Below, piece by piece: positions 54,777 to 63,467 of a stretch of 64,000 nt of DNA. The translations under genes and the position numbers were made by a program. The stretch is from NCBI RefSeq assembly GCF_042159835.1, contig NZ_JBBVGT010000002.1:868001-932000 (forward strand), read 5' to 3'. Under the pieces are notes generated by a model. The model saw nothing but the letters and a program-made list of their open reading frames with translations, had not been told where the DNA came from and made no database searches. Source of the stretch: Albibacterium profundi. Its GTDB lineage: Bacteria > Bacteroidota > Bacteroidia > Sphingobacteriales > Sphingobacteriaceae. Position 1 is the stretch's first letter. Every line of letters starts with the position of its first letter.

Positions 54777-56093
54777 CTAACGCTTCAACGTTTTTACAAA
54801 GCGTATATCATAATTTTCAATGTCGATAATGTATTGATTTTGGATGAGGAACTCAAATAACGGCCTTGCCTCTGGCGAGACAGGCATGTTTGCTGTCGTA
54901 ATCACTTCATCATTCTTTCTGTTCAAATAAGGATAGGCATAGAGCTTAACGTTCTTACTGAACATTCCACTGACGTATGCCAATAACTCGTCTGTATAAT
55001 TATCTCCGTATAACTTGGAATTGAAAATATTTCGAAGATTCGAAATATTGCTTGAGATACCTACGCTTCTCGGTTTAAATCTAGACAGAAACTCAGCAAG
55101 AAAATTATTACGTGAAAAGTTCGATACAATAATGTGATTTCCAGTTGCACACAAATCTTCCGCCCGTTTGGCAAAATAATTTAAATCTTCATGACTCAAA
55201 TGCAATTGATCTTCCAGGGCATTGGACATCAACACCTCAATCATAACGACTAGATTTGATTCCTTTGTTTTGGTATTCTTTCTAAACTCCTCCACAGCCA
55301 AGTTAAAGAGATCAAAATTGGGATTGGACTGTTGTCGATATTTCGTCCGTAAGATCATAATATCCTTTTTATAAAGGAAATCCTTGGCTTGCAGTACATG
55401 ACCGTCCGGATCAAAGATCGCTGCACTGGAGAAATTCTTCGCTACCAAATATAAATTAAGCAGGCGTTCATTAGTATCGCGGAAAATCGTTCCTTTCACT
55501 TTAACCAAATCAATTTCGACAGATCCTGGAGAGAGATTATCAACCAACGATTCAATCATCACCTGCGGATCGTTCCTATAGTAATAGGATGCATACACCA
55601 GGTTTACTCCCAAAATACCGAGCACCGACTGTTGTAGACTTGAGTCGCTATCAAGCAGACGGACATGGAAGATAATTTCATTAGGCTTACCACCGGGTTC
55701 TACCTGAAAACGAATTCCAATCCATCCATGTGGGTCATTTGTTTTACTAAAGTTAAGGGTCGTCACCGTATTGGCAAAGGCAAAAAGGCTCCTATCAGCG
55801 TATTTAGGTCCTTTTAATCTTTCGGTTAGTAAGCGATATTCATGATCAAGCATCTTTTCGAGTCGCGATTGACTAACATAGCGCTTGGAACGCTCTACTC
55901 CGTAAATCGAGTCACTAAAAGCCATATCATAAGCCGACATAGATTTAGCGATGGTTCCTGAAGCTGCTCCTGCGGTAAAAAAATTGCGCGCTACCTCCTG
56001 ACCTGCACCAATCTCTGCAAAGGTCCCATAAATCTCACCGTTTAGATTTATTCTCAAAGCCTTGCGCTTCGTCTCAAAGATTTCTCTTGCCAT
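54777..56093 (-). CDS. Conserved cytoplasmic protein of unknown function
   Basis: This 438-aa protein begins MAREIFETKRKALRINLN and has GTFAEIGAGQEVARNFF and GTIAKSMSAYDMAFSD, a block conserved widely in Bacteroidota and other bacteria. Homologues have been labelled TonB-dependent receptor or nicotinamide-nucleotide adenylyltransferase. I see no signal peptide, barrel strands or (H/T)xGH nucleotidyltransferase motif to support either. The middle and C-terminal parts have mixed alpha/beta character. It is 29 bp downstream of the Nudix gene on the same strand and may belong to that operon. Confidence 0.75.
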   Translation of the reverse strand: MAREIFETKRKALRINLNGEIYGTFAEIGAGQEVARNFFTAGAASGTIAKSMSAYDMAFSDSIYGVERSKRYVSQSRLEKMLDHEYRLLTERLKGPKYADRSLFAFANTVTTLNFSKTNDPHGWIGIRFQVEPGGKPNEIIFHVRLLDSDSSLQQSVLGILGVNLVYASYYYRNDPQVMIESLVDNLSPGSVEIDLVKVKGTIFRDTNERLLNLYLVAKNFSSAAIFDPDGHVLQAKDFLYKKDIMILRTKYRQQSNPNFDLFNLAVEEFRKNTKTKESNLVVMIEVLMSNALEDQLHLSHEDLNYFAKRAEDLCATGNHIIVSNFSRNNFLAEFLSRFKPRSVGISSNISNLRNIFNSKLYGDNYTDELLAYVSGMFSKNVKLYAYPYLNRKNDEVITTANMPVSPEARPLFEFLIQNQYIIDIENYDIRFVKTLKR

Positions 56094-56122
56094 GTGGCAA
56101 AAATAATAATTTAAAAAGATCT

Positions 56123-56674
56123 CTAGCCTATCAGCTCCAAATGTTTAAGAGCATAAAACAGTGCGGACGCATGCAGGGATTGTCCGAACTTGTTTTCGAA
56201 AAGAAACTCCTTAAGCTCATCTGGTGATGCCAAAAGGACATCAATCTCCTCCTGAGAATCCAAAGCTTGTTCTTGCTTCTTCACGCCGCCTCGTGCTAAG
56301 AATGTGGTAGTTATATTATTACTCGTAGCAGGGTTCGGATAAAGCTGACAAAGTTCCTCGAAAGACTCAAATTCATAGCCGGTTTCTTCCAACATTTCCC
56401 GCACAGCAGCCTCCTGTGCCGTCTCTCCTTCATCAATAACCCCTCCTGGTATTTCCAAGAACACTTCACCAGCTCCGTGTCTATACTGCTTCACTAGAAT
56501 AAACTGGCCTTCATTCGTCAGAGCAACAACATTAGCCCAATCTGGATATTCTAACACGTAATATTCCGGCACAATATGCCCGTTCGGCATTTGACATACA
56601 TCCTTTCTTAAGACAGCCCAAGGAGCCTTTACCAAATAGTTAGATTCTAAAACCTTCCAGCTTAACTCACTCAT
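56123..56674 (-). CDS. NUDIX hydrolase
   Basis: This 183-aa Nudix pyrophosphohydrolase, ADP-ribose pyrophosphatase-like, has a complete Nudix box GGVIDEGETAQEAAVREMLEETGY (fits GX5EX7REUXEEXGU) near residues 77-100, preceded by ILVKQYRHGAGEVFLEIPGG. The ADP-sugar specificity is inferred from the RHGAGEVFLE segment and length. Its start overlaps the rfbD stop by 4 bp, so it is translationally coupled in the folP-rfbC-rfbD operon. Confidence 0.9.
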   Translation of the reverse strand: MSELSWKVLESNYLVKAPWAVLRKDVCQMPNGHIVPEYYVLEYPDWANVVALTNEGQFILVKQYRHGAGEVFLEIPGGVIDEGETAQEAAVREMLEETGYEFESFEELCQLYPNPATSNNITTTFLARGGVKKQEQALDSQEEIDVLLASPDELKEFLFENKFGQSLHASALFYALKHLELIG

Positions 56675-57516
56675 AATCTGCTAATACATTTATTTAAACT
56701 GTCTCGCCAGTGGGGAACATCGAGCTTAAAGTTCTTTTTTAGCTTTGCTTTATCCAATACCGAATATTTGGGTCGTTCTGCCTTTGTAGGATAAGCAGCA
56801 GAAAGCACCGGATGTAGTTTCACATTCATATTTGAAGCAGTAAAAATAGCATGTGCGAAATCATACCATGAAGCCACTCCTTCATTGCTATAATGATAAA
56901 TACCGTAAACTGGTTCATCCATGAGAGCTATTTTTACGATTGCATCTGCAAGATCCATAGCATAGGTCGGTGTACCCGTCTGATCATAAACCACCGACAG
57001 CTCTCCACGGTCCTTAGCCACTCGTATCATGGTTTTAAGGAAGTTATTCCCATACTCTGAATATAACCAACTAGTGCGAAGGATAACAAACTTCTCCATC
57101 GTATGCGTAATCGCTTCTTCTCCGGCCAATTTTGTTTTCCCATAGGCGCCGATCGGGTTGGGCGCATCACTCTCTTTACGAGGAGTTGGCGAATATCCAT
57201 CAAACACAAAATCGGTTGAAATATGAATCAGAAGAATATTATATTCTAAACACAATTGAGCTATCAGTTCAGGTGCTTGTGCGTTAACTGCAGCCGCTCT
57301 CAAGGGCTCATCTTCTGCTGCGTCAACCGCCGTATAGGCTGCACAGTTAATGATAACATCCGGTCGTTCGCGACTAAAAACAGTACGAAGCTGGTCTTCC
57401 TCAAGCACGTTTGCATCCTGCGAATTACAGTAGATGATTTCCAATCCGCCGGTATCTGCAGCTTGAATACATTGACCTAATTGGCCGCTCCCTCCTAATA
57501 CTATCGCTTTTTTCAT
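56671..57516 (-). CDS. rfbD: dTDP-4-dehydrorhamnose reductase
   Basis: RfbD reduces dTDP-4-keto-L-rhamnose to dTDP-L-rhamnose, the final step in rhamnose donor synthesis for surface polysaccharides. The 281-aa SDR-type protein has GGSGQLGQ at the N-terminus, NCAAYTAVDAAEDEP, HISTDFVFDG and the catalytic YGKTKLAGE (YxxxK). It overlaps rfbC by 4 bp upstream and the Nudix gene by 4 bp downstream. rfbA and rfbB are not in the window. Confidence 0.94.
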   Translation of the reverse strand: MKKAIVLGGSGQLGQCIQAADTGGLEIIYCNSQDANVLEEDQLRTVFSRERPDVIINCAAYTAVDAAEDEPLRAAAVNAQAPELIAQLCLEYNILLIHISTDFVFDGYSPTPRKESDAPNPIGAYGKTKLAGEEAITHTMEKFVILRTSWLYSEYGNNFLKTMIRVAKDRGELSVVYDQTGTPTYAMDLADAIVKIALMDEPVYGIYHYSNEGVASWYDFAHAIFTASNMNVKLHPVLSAAYPTKAERPKYSVLDKAKLKKNFKLDVPHWRDSLNKCISRL

Positions 57517-58052
57517 ATCGTTTTAAACAATGGCAAGTTCATATCTTTATCAGTAAGGACACGCTTTTCATCTACAATCCCCCAGTCGATACCTAAGTCC
57601 GGATCATCATAAAAAATGCCGACTTCAGCATCTTTTCGATAAAAATTATCACATTTATAAAAGAATTCGGCCGTATCACTCAAAACAGCAAAGCCGTGAA
57701 AGAAACCCCTCGGAATATAGAGCTGAAACCTATTCGCTGCATTTAGTCGCACCGTATAACTCTGGCCGTAGCTTTTACTATCCTTTCGACCATCCACAAT
57801 CACATCCAACACCTCACCGCTTAACACGCGGACTAACTTCGCCTGGGCGTGTTCCGCTGCCTGGGCGTGTAAACCACGAATGACTCCGTATGATGAATAG
57901 GATTGATTATCCTGAACAAAATGAGCAGCTTGCCCCGTCAAATCGTGAAATGTACGCTCATTGAAACTTTCGTAAAAATAACCGCGTTCATCTTTTATAA
58001 CGTTTGGCTCAATAAGAAATACTCCTTCAAGCGGATTTTCTATTATCTTCAT
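57513..58052 (-). CDS. rfbC: dTDP-4-dehydrorhamnose 3,5-epimerase
   Basis: RfbC epimerises C3 and C5 of dTDP-4-keto-6-deoxyglucose. At 179 aa it has the cupin features DERGYFYESFNERTFHDLTG, FVQDNQSYSSYGVIRGLHAQ (active-site His), VRVLSGEVLDVIVD, LYIPRGFFHGFAVLSDTAEFFYKCDNFY (active-site Tyr) and DPDLGIDW. It overlaps folP upstream and rfbD downstream by 4 bp each, a tightly coupled operon. Confidence 0.95.
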   Translation of the reverse strand: MKIIENPLEGVFLIEPNVIKDERGYFYESFNERTFHDLTGQAAHFVQDNQSYSSYGVIRGLHAQAAEHAQAKLVRVLSGEVLDVIVDGRKDSKSYGQSYTVRLNAANRFQLYIPRGFFHGFAVLSDTAEFFYKCDNFYRKDAEVGIFYDDPDLGIDWGIVDEKRVLTDKDMNLPLFKTI

Positions 58053-58912
58053 AGGTTAAGCAATTGTTTTTGTTGTTTTAATAACCCGATCAATCGAATC
58101 GTTTCTTTCGCTTCTTTAACATCATGCACTCGTAAAATATTCGCAGATTGCAGTAAGAGTACTGTGTTCAATACGATCGTACCGCTCAAGGCATCATTTG
58201 CAGAAACATTTAATGCATTGTATATCATAGATTTGCGGGATACTGCTCCCAATAATGGGAGCCGGAAACCCTTCAATTCTTTAAATCGACCGATAAGTTC
58301 ATAATTCTGTTCGATGGTTTTTGCGAAACCCGGCCCCGGATCTAAAATAATGTCGTGCACCCCGTGCCTCCTCAATTTCGGAATTCGTTCTGCAAAATAA
58401 TCAGAAATATCTGAAATAAGATCATCATAATCCGTCAATGATTGCATCGTCTGAGGGTTTCCTCTCATGTGCATCAAGATATAAGGAACTTGTAGCCGTC
58501 CAGCGGTCGCAAACATTTCTTCATCGAGACTTCCTCCTGAAATATCGTTTATGATATGAGCCCCATTTACAATGGCTTCGGCAGCGACTTTCGCACGGAA
58601 CGTATCAACCGAAATAATACTGGTCGGATGCAACTCCTTCAATCGTACAATAAATGGAATAAGACGCGCAAGCTCTTCATCTTCACTTACGTACTTTGCA
58701 TTGGGCCTCGATGAATACGCTCCTATATCTAATATATCGGCCCCTTCTGATAGAAGCTTAGTAGCATGTTCAAGTGCCTTATCGCTGTTTGAATATTTGC
58801 CTCCATCGTAAAATGAGTCTGGAGTTACATTCACAATCCCCATAATTTTTGGACTGCTGAGATCCAGTAAGGTTTGACCCGAACGAATTGTTTTGAAACT
58901 TGAACTAAGCAC
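58049..58912 (-). CDS. folP: Dihydropteroate synthase
   Basis: FolP joins p-aminobenzoate to the pterin diphosphate in folate synthesis and is the sulfonamide target. The 287-aa TIM barrel has GIVNVTPDSFYDGGKY, GADILDIGAYSSRPNA, ISVDTFRAKVA, INDISGGS, LMHMRGNP, ILDPGPGFAKT and a final RVHDVKEAKET. The start codon is GTG at 58912; no ATG lies upstream in frame before the divergent DUF1599 leader. It heads the folP-rfbC-rfbD-nudix operon. Confidence 0.95.
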   Translation of the reverse strand: MLSSSFKTIRSGQTLLDLSSPKIMGIVNVTPDSFYDGGKYSNSDKALEHATKLLSEGADILDIGAYSSRPNAKYVSEDEELARLIPFIVRLKELHPTSIISVDTFRAKVAAEAIVNGAHIINDISGGSLDEEMFATAGRLQVPYILMHMRGNPQTMQSLTDYDDLISDISDYFAERIPKLRRHGVHDIILDPGPGFAKTIEQNYELIGRFKELKGFRLPLLGAVSRKSMIYNALNVSANDALSGTIVLNTVLLLQSANILRVHDVKEAKETIRLIGLLKQQKQLLNL

Positions 58913-58955
58913 CTAATTAATTTTTTATGTGTTCGCTAAATTACATATATTCCGG

Positions 58956-58963
58956 TAATTTTG
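58956..58963 (+). promoter_or_regulatory. Predicted -7 element of the DUF1599 gene
   Basis: TAATTTTG matches TAnnTTTG exactly, 29 bp before the ATG at 58993. TTCG at 58932-58935 is a weak -33 candidate at 20-bp spacing. The position supports Met 58993 over the ORF start at 58927. Confidence 0.5.
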
Positions 58964-58992
58964 TGAAAACAGGAAGCGTCATCGATATCAAA

Positions 58993-59532
58993 ATGAAAGA
59001 TACTACAAAAGAATACTATTCAGTAATAAATCATTGCAAAGAGTTGTTCTTAAAGAAAGCGAAAGATTATGGTACCTCTTGGAGAATTATGCGACTCACA
59101 TCGATTACTGATCAGCTATTTATCAAAGCACAACGGATACGCACAATTGAAACCGAAGGCATGGCAAAAGTAGACGAAGATGTCCAATCGGAGTTTATCG
59201 CAATTGTTAATTACTGCGTCATTGCTCTGTTACAGGTAGAAATGCAGGACGATGAACCTACTGAAGTCTCATTAGAAGATCTTGAAAGCAAATACGATCT
59301 TAAAGTTAAGGAAACATTCGACCTGATGACGGCCAAAAACCACGATTACGGTGAGGCATGGCGAGATATGCGGATCAGTTCATTAACTGACCTTATCTTG
59401 ATGAAGATTTATCGCACCAAACAAATAGAGGATAACCAAGGCAAAACGCTCGTATCTGAAGGTGTTGCAGCAAACTACCAAGATATGCTCAACTACGCTG
59501 TGTTCGCGCTCATTCGGATGGGAATTAATTAG
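58993..59532 (+). CDS. DUF1599 domain protein
   Basis: This 179-aa protein is built from two similar halves. The first contains HCKELFLKKAKDYGTSWRIMRLTSITDQLFIKAQRIRTIE and the second TFDLMTAKNHDYGEAWRDMRISSLTDLILMKIYRTKQIE, i.e. two DUF1599 repeats. The acidic/basic helix pattern resembles all-alpha NTP pyrophosphohydrolases, but activity is not known. The start at 58993 (MKDTTKEYY) is chosen because a -7 element overlaps the longer ORF start. A BT_3928-family gene follows 6 bp later. Confidence 0.85.
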   Translation: MKDTTKEYYSVINHCKELFLKKAKDYGTSWRIMRLTSITDQLFIKAQRIRTIETEGMAKVDEDVQSEFIAIVNYCVIALLQVEMQDDEPTEVSLEDLESKYDLKVKETFDLMTAKNHDYGEAWRDMRISSLTDLILMKIYRTKQIEDNQGKTLVSEGVAANYQDMLNYAVFALIRMGIN

Positions 59533-59538
59533 TTATAA

Positions 59539-60708
59539 ATGGCAAAAAATCACATCTCCTATCAAGCGATTTGGATTGTTCGGATCATCGTAGCCGCAGT
59601 ATTTATTTTTTCAGGTGTCGTTAAAGCTAATGACCCCATTGGTTTTGGATATAAACTTGAAGAGTATTTTACCGTATTCGGACTGCCGTTTTTGAACGAC
59701 TATAAAGTTGCTTTCGCTATTTTTATCTGCAGTTTAGAAATCATATTAGGTTCCTTGCTGATCTTTGGCTTCTGGCGAAAAAAAGTTGTCTGGGGACTTT
59801 TACTATTGACAATTTTCTTCACCTTCCTCACCTTTTATTCTGCTTATTTTGAAGTCGTCACCTCTTGCGGATGTTTTGGAGACGCTATTCCGCTTACGCC
59901 TTGGCAATCGTTTATTAAGGATTGTATCCTATTGCTCCTTATAAGCTTCCTTGTCTACCACCAACGGAAAATCACTCCGCTGATCAGTGATTCCTACACT
60001 CGCTCAATTTTAACAGCCTGCATCATTGTGATTTCTGTAGGTCTGGGTGTTTATACCTACAACTTCCTGCCTATAGTTGATTTCCTACCATACAAAGTTG
60101 GCAATCATCTACCATCGCTTATGACCGTTCCAGAAGGGGAGTCTCTGGACGAGTATGAAACTATCTATACCCTCGAAAACGAGCGTTCCGGCGAAGTCAA
60201 AAAAATGACGGACAAAGAATACTTAAGCGAAGAAATTTGGAAGGATGAAGAGTGGAAGATTATAGGTGACCCCGAAACCCGTCTTGTAAAAGAAGGATAT
60301 CAGGTTCCCATCAGTGATTTAATCATTAATGATCATGAAGGGATTAATCGTACTGATGATATAGTTGCCAACCCGGATAATATTTTATTGATCGTAGCAT
60401 ATGATATTAATAAAGCAAATCAGCCTGCTTTGCTGAAAATGAATAAACTGGCGAAAGACCTTGCACGCGACTACCGGTTACATACGGTTCTGTTAACCGC
60501 TAGCACACTTGCCGATGTTGAAAGCGCAATCGGTGACAGTACTTTATACGCCGAGGCTCTATTTGCAGATGCGGTACCCTTGAAAACGATGGTTCGTTCC
60601 AACCCAGGCCTTGTCTTATTAAGAGATGGTGTGGTAATCAAGAAATGGCATTTTCATTTAATGCCCGATGCTGAACAACTTTCTTCTAAATACCTTTCTC
60701 CGGAATAA
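59539..60708 (+). CDS. BT_3928 family protein: MauE/DoxX-like membrane domain with thioredoxin-like C-terminus
   Basis: This 389-aa inner membrane protein has four to five helices in its N-terminal part (about residues 10-170) carrying IFSGVVKANDPIGFGYKLEEYF and the CGCFGD motif of MauE/DoxX-type proteins. A further helix lies at about 155-175. The C-terminal part (about 285-385; LLIVAYDINKANQPALLKMNKLAKDL and GLVLLRDGVVIKKWHF) looks thioredoxin-like but lacks a CxxC. A redox or envelope-stress role is suspected for this family. The stop overlaps the aroK start (TAATG). Confidence 0.85.
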   Translation: MAKNHISYQAIWIVRIIVAAVFIFSGVVKANDPIGFGYKLEEYFTVFGLPFLNDYKVAFAIFICSLEIILGSLLIFGFWRKKVVWGLLLLTIFFTFLTFYSAYFEVVTSCGCFGDAIPLTPWQSFIKDCILLLLISFLVYHQRKITPLISDSYTRSILTACIIVISVGLGVYTYNFLPIVDFLPYKVGNHLPSLMTVPEGESLDEYETIYTLENERSGEVKKMTDKEYLSEEIWKDEEWKIIGDPETRLVKEGYQVPISDLIINDHEGINRTDDIVANPDNILLIVAYDINKANQPALLKMNKLAKDLARDYRLHTVLLTASTLADVESAIGDSTLYAEALFADAVPLKTMVRSNPGLVLLRDGVVIKKWHFHLMPDAEQLSSKYLSPE

Positions 60709-61244
60709 TGAATAACGCAATACATCTTCCCATCTTTATCATTGGCTTTATGGGTAGTGGCAAGACTACATTGGGCAAAAAGCTATCGCGTCTAGCCGAT
60801 GTGCCGTTTATTGATTTGGACCAACGAATTGTGGAAACATCGGGTATGTCTATCAGTGATTATTTTGAACTACACGGCGAAAACGCGTTTCGAGACTTGG
60901 AGGAAAAAACACTCAAATCAATCGCTCCCGACGCAGGTGCTTTTATCTCAACCGGCGGCGGAGCTCCTTGCTATCGTGATAATATCGACTGGATGAATCG
61001 TCACGGTCTAACCCTTTACCTGGATCTAAACCCAAAAGTTATTTTGAGTCGGCTAATCACTTCCGATAGGAGCACGCGACCTCTATTATCCAATATGGAT
61101 GACAAGCAATTATTAAGCTATATCCACGACAAACTCGAAGAACGGTCGACTTTTTACAAAAAAGCGCGGATTCACATTAACCCACTGAAATTGTCACCGA
61201 AAAACATGTTGGAATTGCTCGTTAAAGAAACACAATCGATGTAA
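60708..61244 (+). CDS. aroK: Shikimate kinase
   Basis: AroK phosphorylates shikimate in aromatic amino acid synthesis. This 178-aa P-loop kinase has IGFMGSGKTTLGKKLS (Walker A), FIDLDQRI, FRDLEEK (shikimate-binding Arg), STGGGAPCYRD and RSTRPLL (lid). The start overlaps the previous stop by one base (TAATG), indicating coupling. The 3' end overlaps the convergent DciA-like gene by 23 bp. Confidence 0.96.
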   Translation: MNNAIHLPIFIIGFMGSGKTTLGKKLSRLADVPFIDLDQRIVETSGMSISDYFELHGENAFRDLEEKTLKSIAPDAGAFISTGGGAPCYRDNIDWMNRHGLTLYLDLNPKVILSRLITSDRSTRPLLSNMDDKQLLSYIHDKLEERSTFYKKARIHINPLKLSPKNMLELLVKETQSM

Positions 61245-61515
61245 TAATTTCTTTACCAGCTTGATCGTTGAGCTTTTTCATAATCTGAGTTTTCATCATC
61301 ATAAGTTCGTTTTTTATAACGGATGATTCGAGTCCAACAAACAGTTTTTTATTAGAAATATAAAGACGGGTGGTTCGATTCGCTATCGCCGTACCCATCA
61401 GTTCAGGCCATGCAGCGACAATGGATGTCTCATCAAACTTCTGCCTCAATCGATACACTTCGAGCATCTGATCAATGGCTTCCTTTAATGTCTTATCATT
61501 GTTTCGTTTGTTCAT
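61222..61515 (-). CDS. DUF721/DciA-like protein
   Basis: This 97-aa protein of the DUF721 family has LKEAIDQMLEVYRLRQKFDETSIVAAWPELMGTAIANRTTRLYISNKKLFVGLESSVIKNELM. In many bacteria DUF721 proteins (DciA) assist loading of the replicative helicase DnaB. The gene starts 3 bp after recF, so the two form an operon. The C-terminal end overlaps aroK in the opposite direction. No separate extension domain is present. Confidence 0.85.
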   Translation of the reverse strand: MNKRNNDKTLKEAIDQMLEVYRLRQKFDETSIVAAWPELMGTAIANRTTRLYISNKKLFVGLESSVIKNELMMMKTQIMKKLNDQAGKEIITSIVFL

Positions 61516-61518
61516 ACC

Positions 61519-62622
61519 TTAACCGACTTTCTTAAGCGTGCCCTTCTCAATCTCAAAAGTACGCAAATCAACCGAGATACTCTCGAACAGCTCCTCAATT
61601 CTTTCTTTGTTGGTGTGGGTTATAAAGATCTGGCCAAACTCATCCTCTGATATCATGATTAACAGTCGCTTAATTCTCAGCATATCAATCTTATCAAAAA
61701 TATCATCGAGTAGAAGTAAAGGTTTAAACCCTTTTTCTTGCGTAAGAAAGGTGTATTGCGCAAGTTTCAGCGCAATGACAAACGATTTCTGCTGACCTTG
61801 CGATCCAAATTTTTTCAAAGGCATGCCATTTACGCTAAATATCAGATCATCTTTATGAATACCCGTGGTCGTCCTTTCCAATAGCATATCCTTTTCGAGC
61901 GACTTGCTCAATAGGTTTTCAAATGAATCGGTATTCAACTGAGACTCATAGTGAAGCCCTGCATCCTCGGCATCGTTCGTCAAAAATGAATAATGCCTAT
62001 CAAATAATTTGATAAACAACTTCATAAATCGCTTCCGCTCTTTATGAATCCGCTCACCGAGATCAATAAGTTGCTCATTATAGATCGTTAATAGCGCCTC
62101 GTCAAGCCTCACACCCCGTGCCTGTTTTAATAGACTATTCCGGTTTTGTAGTACTTTATTATAGGTAATCAGCAAGTCAAGATAAGCCGAGTTCGTTTGT
62201 GAAATTACATTGTCGACAAACTTTCTACGCTCTTCACTTCCTTCCATAATTAGCGACGAATCGTTCGGTGTAACCATCACCAAAGGAAATAAACCGATGT
62301 GATCTGCTAGACGAGTGTAATCTTTCTTATTACGTTGGAACTTTTTCTTTTGATTTCTCTTCAGACTGCATACAATCACATCCTCCTGATCGTTTTTTTC
62401 AAAGCGCCCCTGAATCATAAAAAATTCCTGTCCTTGCTTGACTTGCTGAGAGTCAATCGGGTTAAAATAACTCTTACATAAAGAAAGATAATGCACGGCA
62501 TCAAGCAAATTCGTCTTCCCTGCACCATTATGCCCGTAAAAAACGTTCACCGTGGGTGAGAATTCGGCTATCAATTCATCGTAATTTTTAAAATTCAAAA
62601 GGGAAAGTTCCGTTAGCCACAT
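61519..62622 (-). CDS. recF: DNA replication and repair protein RecF
   Basis: RecF is an SMC-like ATPase that, with RecO and RecR, loads RecA at ssDNA gaps. From Met 62622 the protein is 367 aa with Walker A GHNGAGKTNLLDAVHYLSLCKS, the ABC signature region FGSQGQQKSFVIALKLAQ and Walker B PLLLLDDIFDKID. The start at 62622 (MWLTELSLLNF) is preferred to 62631 because a perfect -7 element overlaps the latter. The DciA-like gene follows 3 bp downstream. Confidence 0.96.
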   Translation of the reverse strand: MWLTELSLLNFKNYDELIAEFSPTVNVFYGHNGAGKTNLLDAVHYLSLCKSYFNPIDSQQVKQGQEFFMIQGRFEKNDQEDVIVCSLKRNQKKKFQRNKKDYTRLADHIGLFPLVMVTPNDSSLIMEGSEERRKFVDNVISQTNSAYLDLLITYNKVLQNRNSLLKQARGVRLDEALLTIYNEQLIDLGERIHKERKRFMKLFIKLFDRHYSFLTNDAEDAGLHYESQLNTDSFENLLSKSLEKDMLLERTTTGIHKDDLIFSVNGMPLKKFGSQGQQKSFVIALKLAQYTFLTQEKGFKPLLLLDDIFDKIDMLRIKRLLIMISEDEFGQIFITHTNKERIEELFESISVDLRTFEIEKGTLKKVG

Positions 62623-62628
62623 AGCTAA

Positions 62629-62636
62629 CAAAGATA
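62629..62636 (-). promoter_or_regulatory. Predicted -7 element of recF
   Basis: On the minus strand TATCTTTG matches TAnnTTTG exactly and ends 6 bp before the ATG at 62622. This implies a leaderless or very short leader transcript. Confidence 0.5.
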
Positions 62637-62717
62637 TGTTTTTAATTAATTTCCAAGACCGACAAGCACAAAAACAACTGATTCACCCGGTTACGAGGAA
62701 TAAACTTCTCTAAAGCC

Positions 62718-62748
62718 CTTGTATCTCCAAGCTAAAAACGTATTTTTG
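62718..62748 (+). promoter_or_regulatory. Predicted promoter of the TPR gene
   Basis: CTTG (62718-62721) and TATTTTTG (62741-62748) are spaced by 19 bp and fit the Bacteroidota -33/-7 pattern. The -7 lies 21 bp before the ATG at 62770, supporting that start over 62719. Confidence 0.55.
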
Positions 62749-62769
62749 CAGTCCGAATTATTTTTAAAG

Positions 62770-63450
62770 ATGTCAGCAAAAGCAAAAAACAAAATAACGA
62801 CTGCTTCTTCGGCTCACGGCGGGGAAAGAAGCTTTATACAAGAAAACCAAAAAAGCTTAGGTTTTATCGCAGGAGGAATTGTCGTCCTAGTTTTATTATA
62901 TATAGGCTATCAAAACTTCTATTTGGCTCCACGTGCTGAAAAAGCAAGCAACGAAATTTTCAAAGCCGAAGCATACGCACAAATCGATTCACTTCAGAAG
63001 CTAGCAATTTCCGGTGACGGTTCATACCCGGGTTTTGAGCAAATAGCAAAAGAATACTCCAATACACCTTCGGCTAATATAGCCAATGCGTACCTTGGCG
63101 GCTTGTATTTACGTCAAGGTTCTTATCAAGAAGCAGTTGATGCGTTAGAGAAATATACGTCAACTGGTAGTCCAATTCTTGATCCTCTTGTTATTGGTCT
63201 GTTAGGCGATGCTTACTCTGAGCTTGAAGACTATAAAAAGGCAGCTGAACAATACAAGAAAGCAGCTGAGTTAAAGTCGAATGATTTTACATCTCCTTTG
63301 TTTTTAAAGAAGTTGGGCTTAGTTAATGAAGCTCAAAACGACTTTAAGGGAGCCTTAGAAGCTTACAAGAAGATTAAAAACGAATACCCAAGAAGTTACG
63401 AAGCTTCTGTGGCAGACGCCTATATAGCACGTGCAGAAGCACAGTTATAA
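62770..63450 (+). CDS. Membrane-anchored tetratricopeptide repeat protein (YfgM-like)
   Basis: This 226-aa protein has one N-terminal membrane helix (about residues 32-50, LGFIAGGIVVLVLLYIGY), with the rest in the periplasm. Several TPR-like helical repeats follow: ANAYLGGLYLRQGSYQEAVDALEKY, GLLGDAYSELEDYKKAAEQYKKAAEL and LVNEAQNDFKGALEAYKKI. It resembles YfgM, a SecYEG/PpiD-associated envelope protein. The start at 62770 (MSAKAKNKITT) follows a well-placed promoter. ribH lies 17 bp downstream. Confidence 0.87.
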   Translation: MSAKAKNKITTASSAHGGERSFIQENQKSLGFIAGGIVVLVLLYIGYQNFYLAPRAEKASNEIFKAEAYAQIDSLQKLAISGDGSYPGFEQIAKEYSNTPSANIANAYLGGLYLRQGSYQEAVDALEKYTSTGSPILDPLVIGLLGDAYSELEDYKKAAEQYKKAAELKSNDFTSPLFLKKLGLVNEAQNDFKGALEAYKKIKNEYPRSYEASVADAYIARAEAQL

Positions 63451-63467
63451 ACAAGATCCTATAGTCC

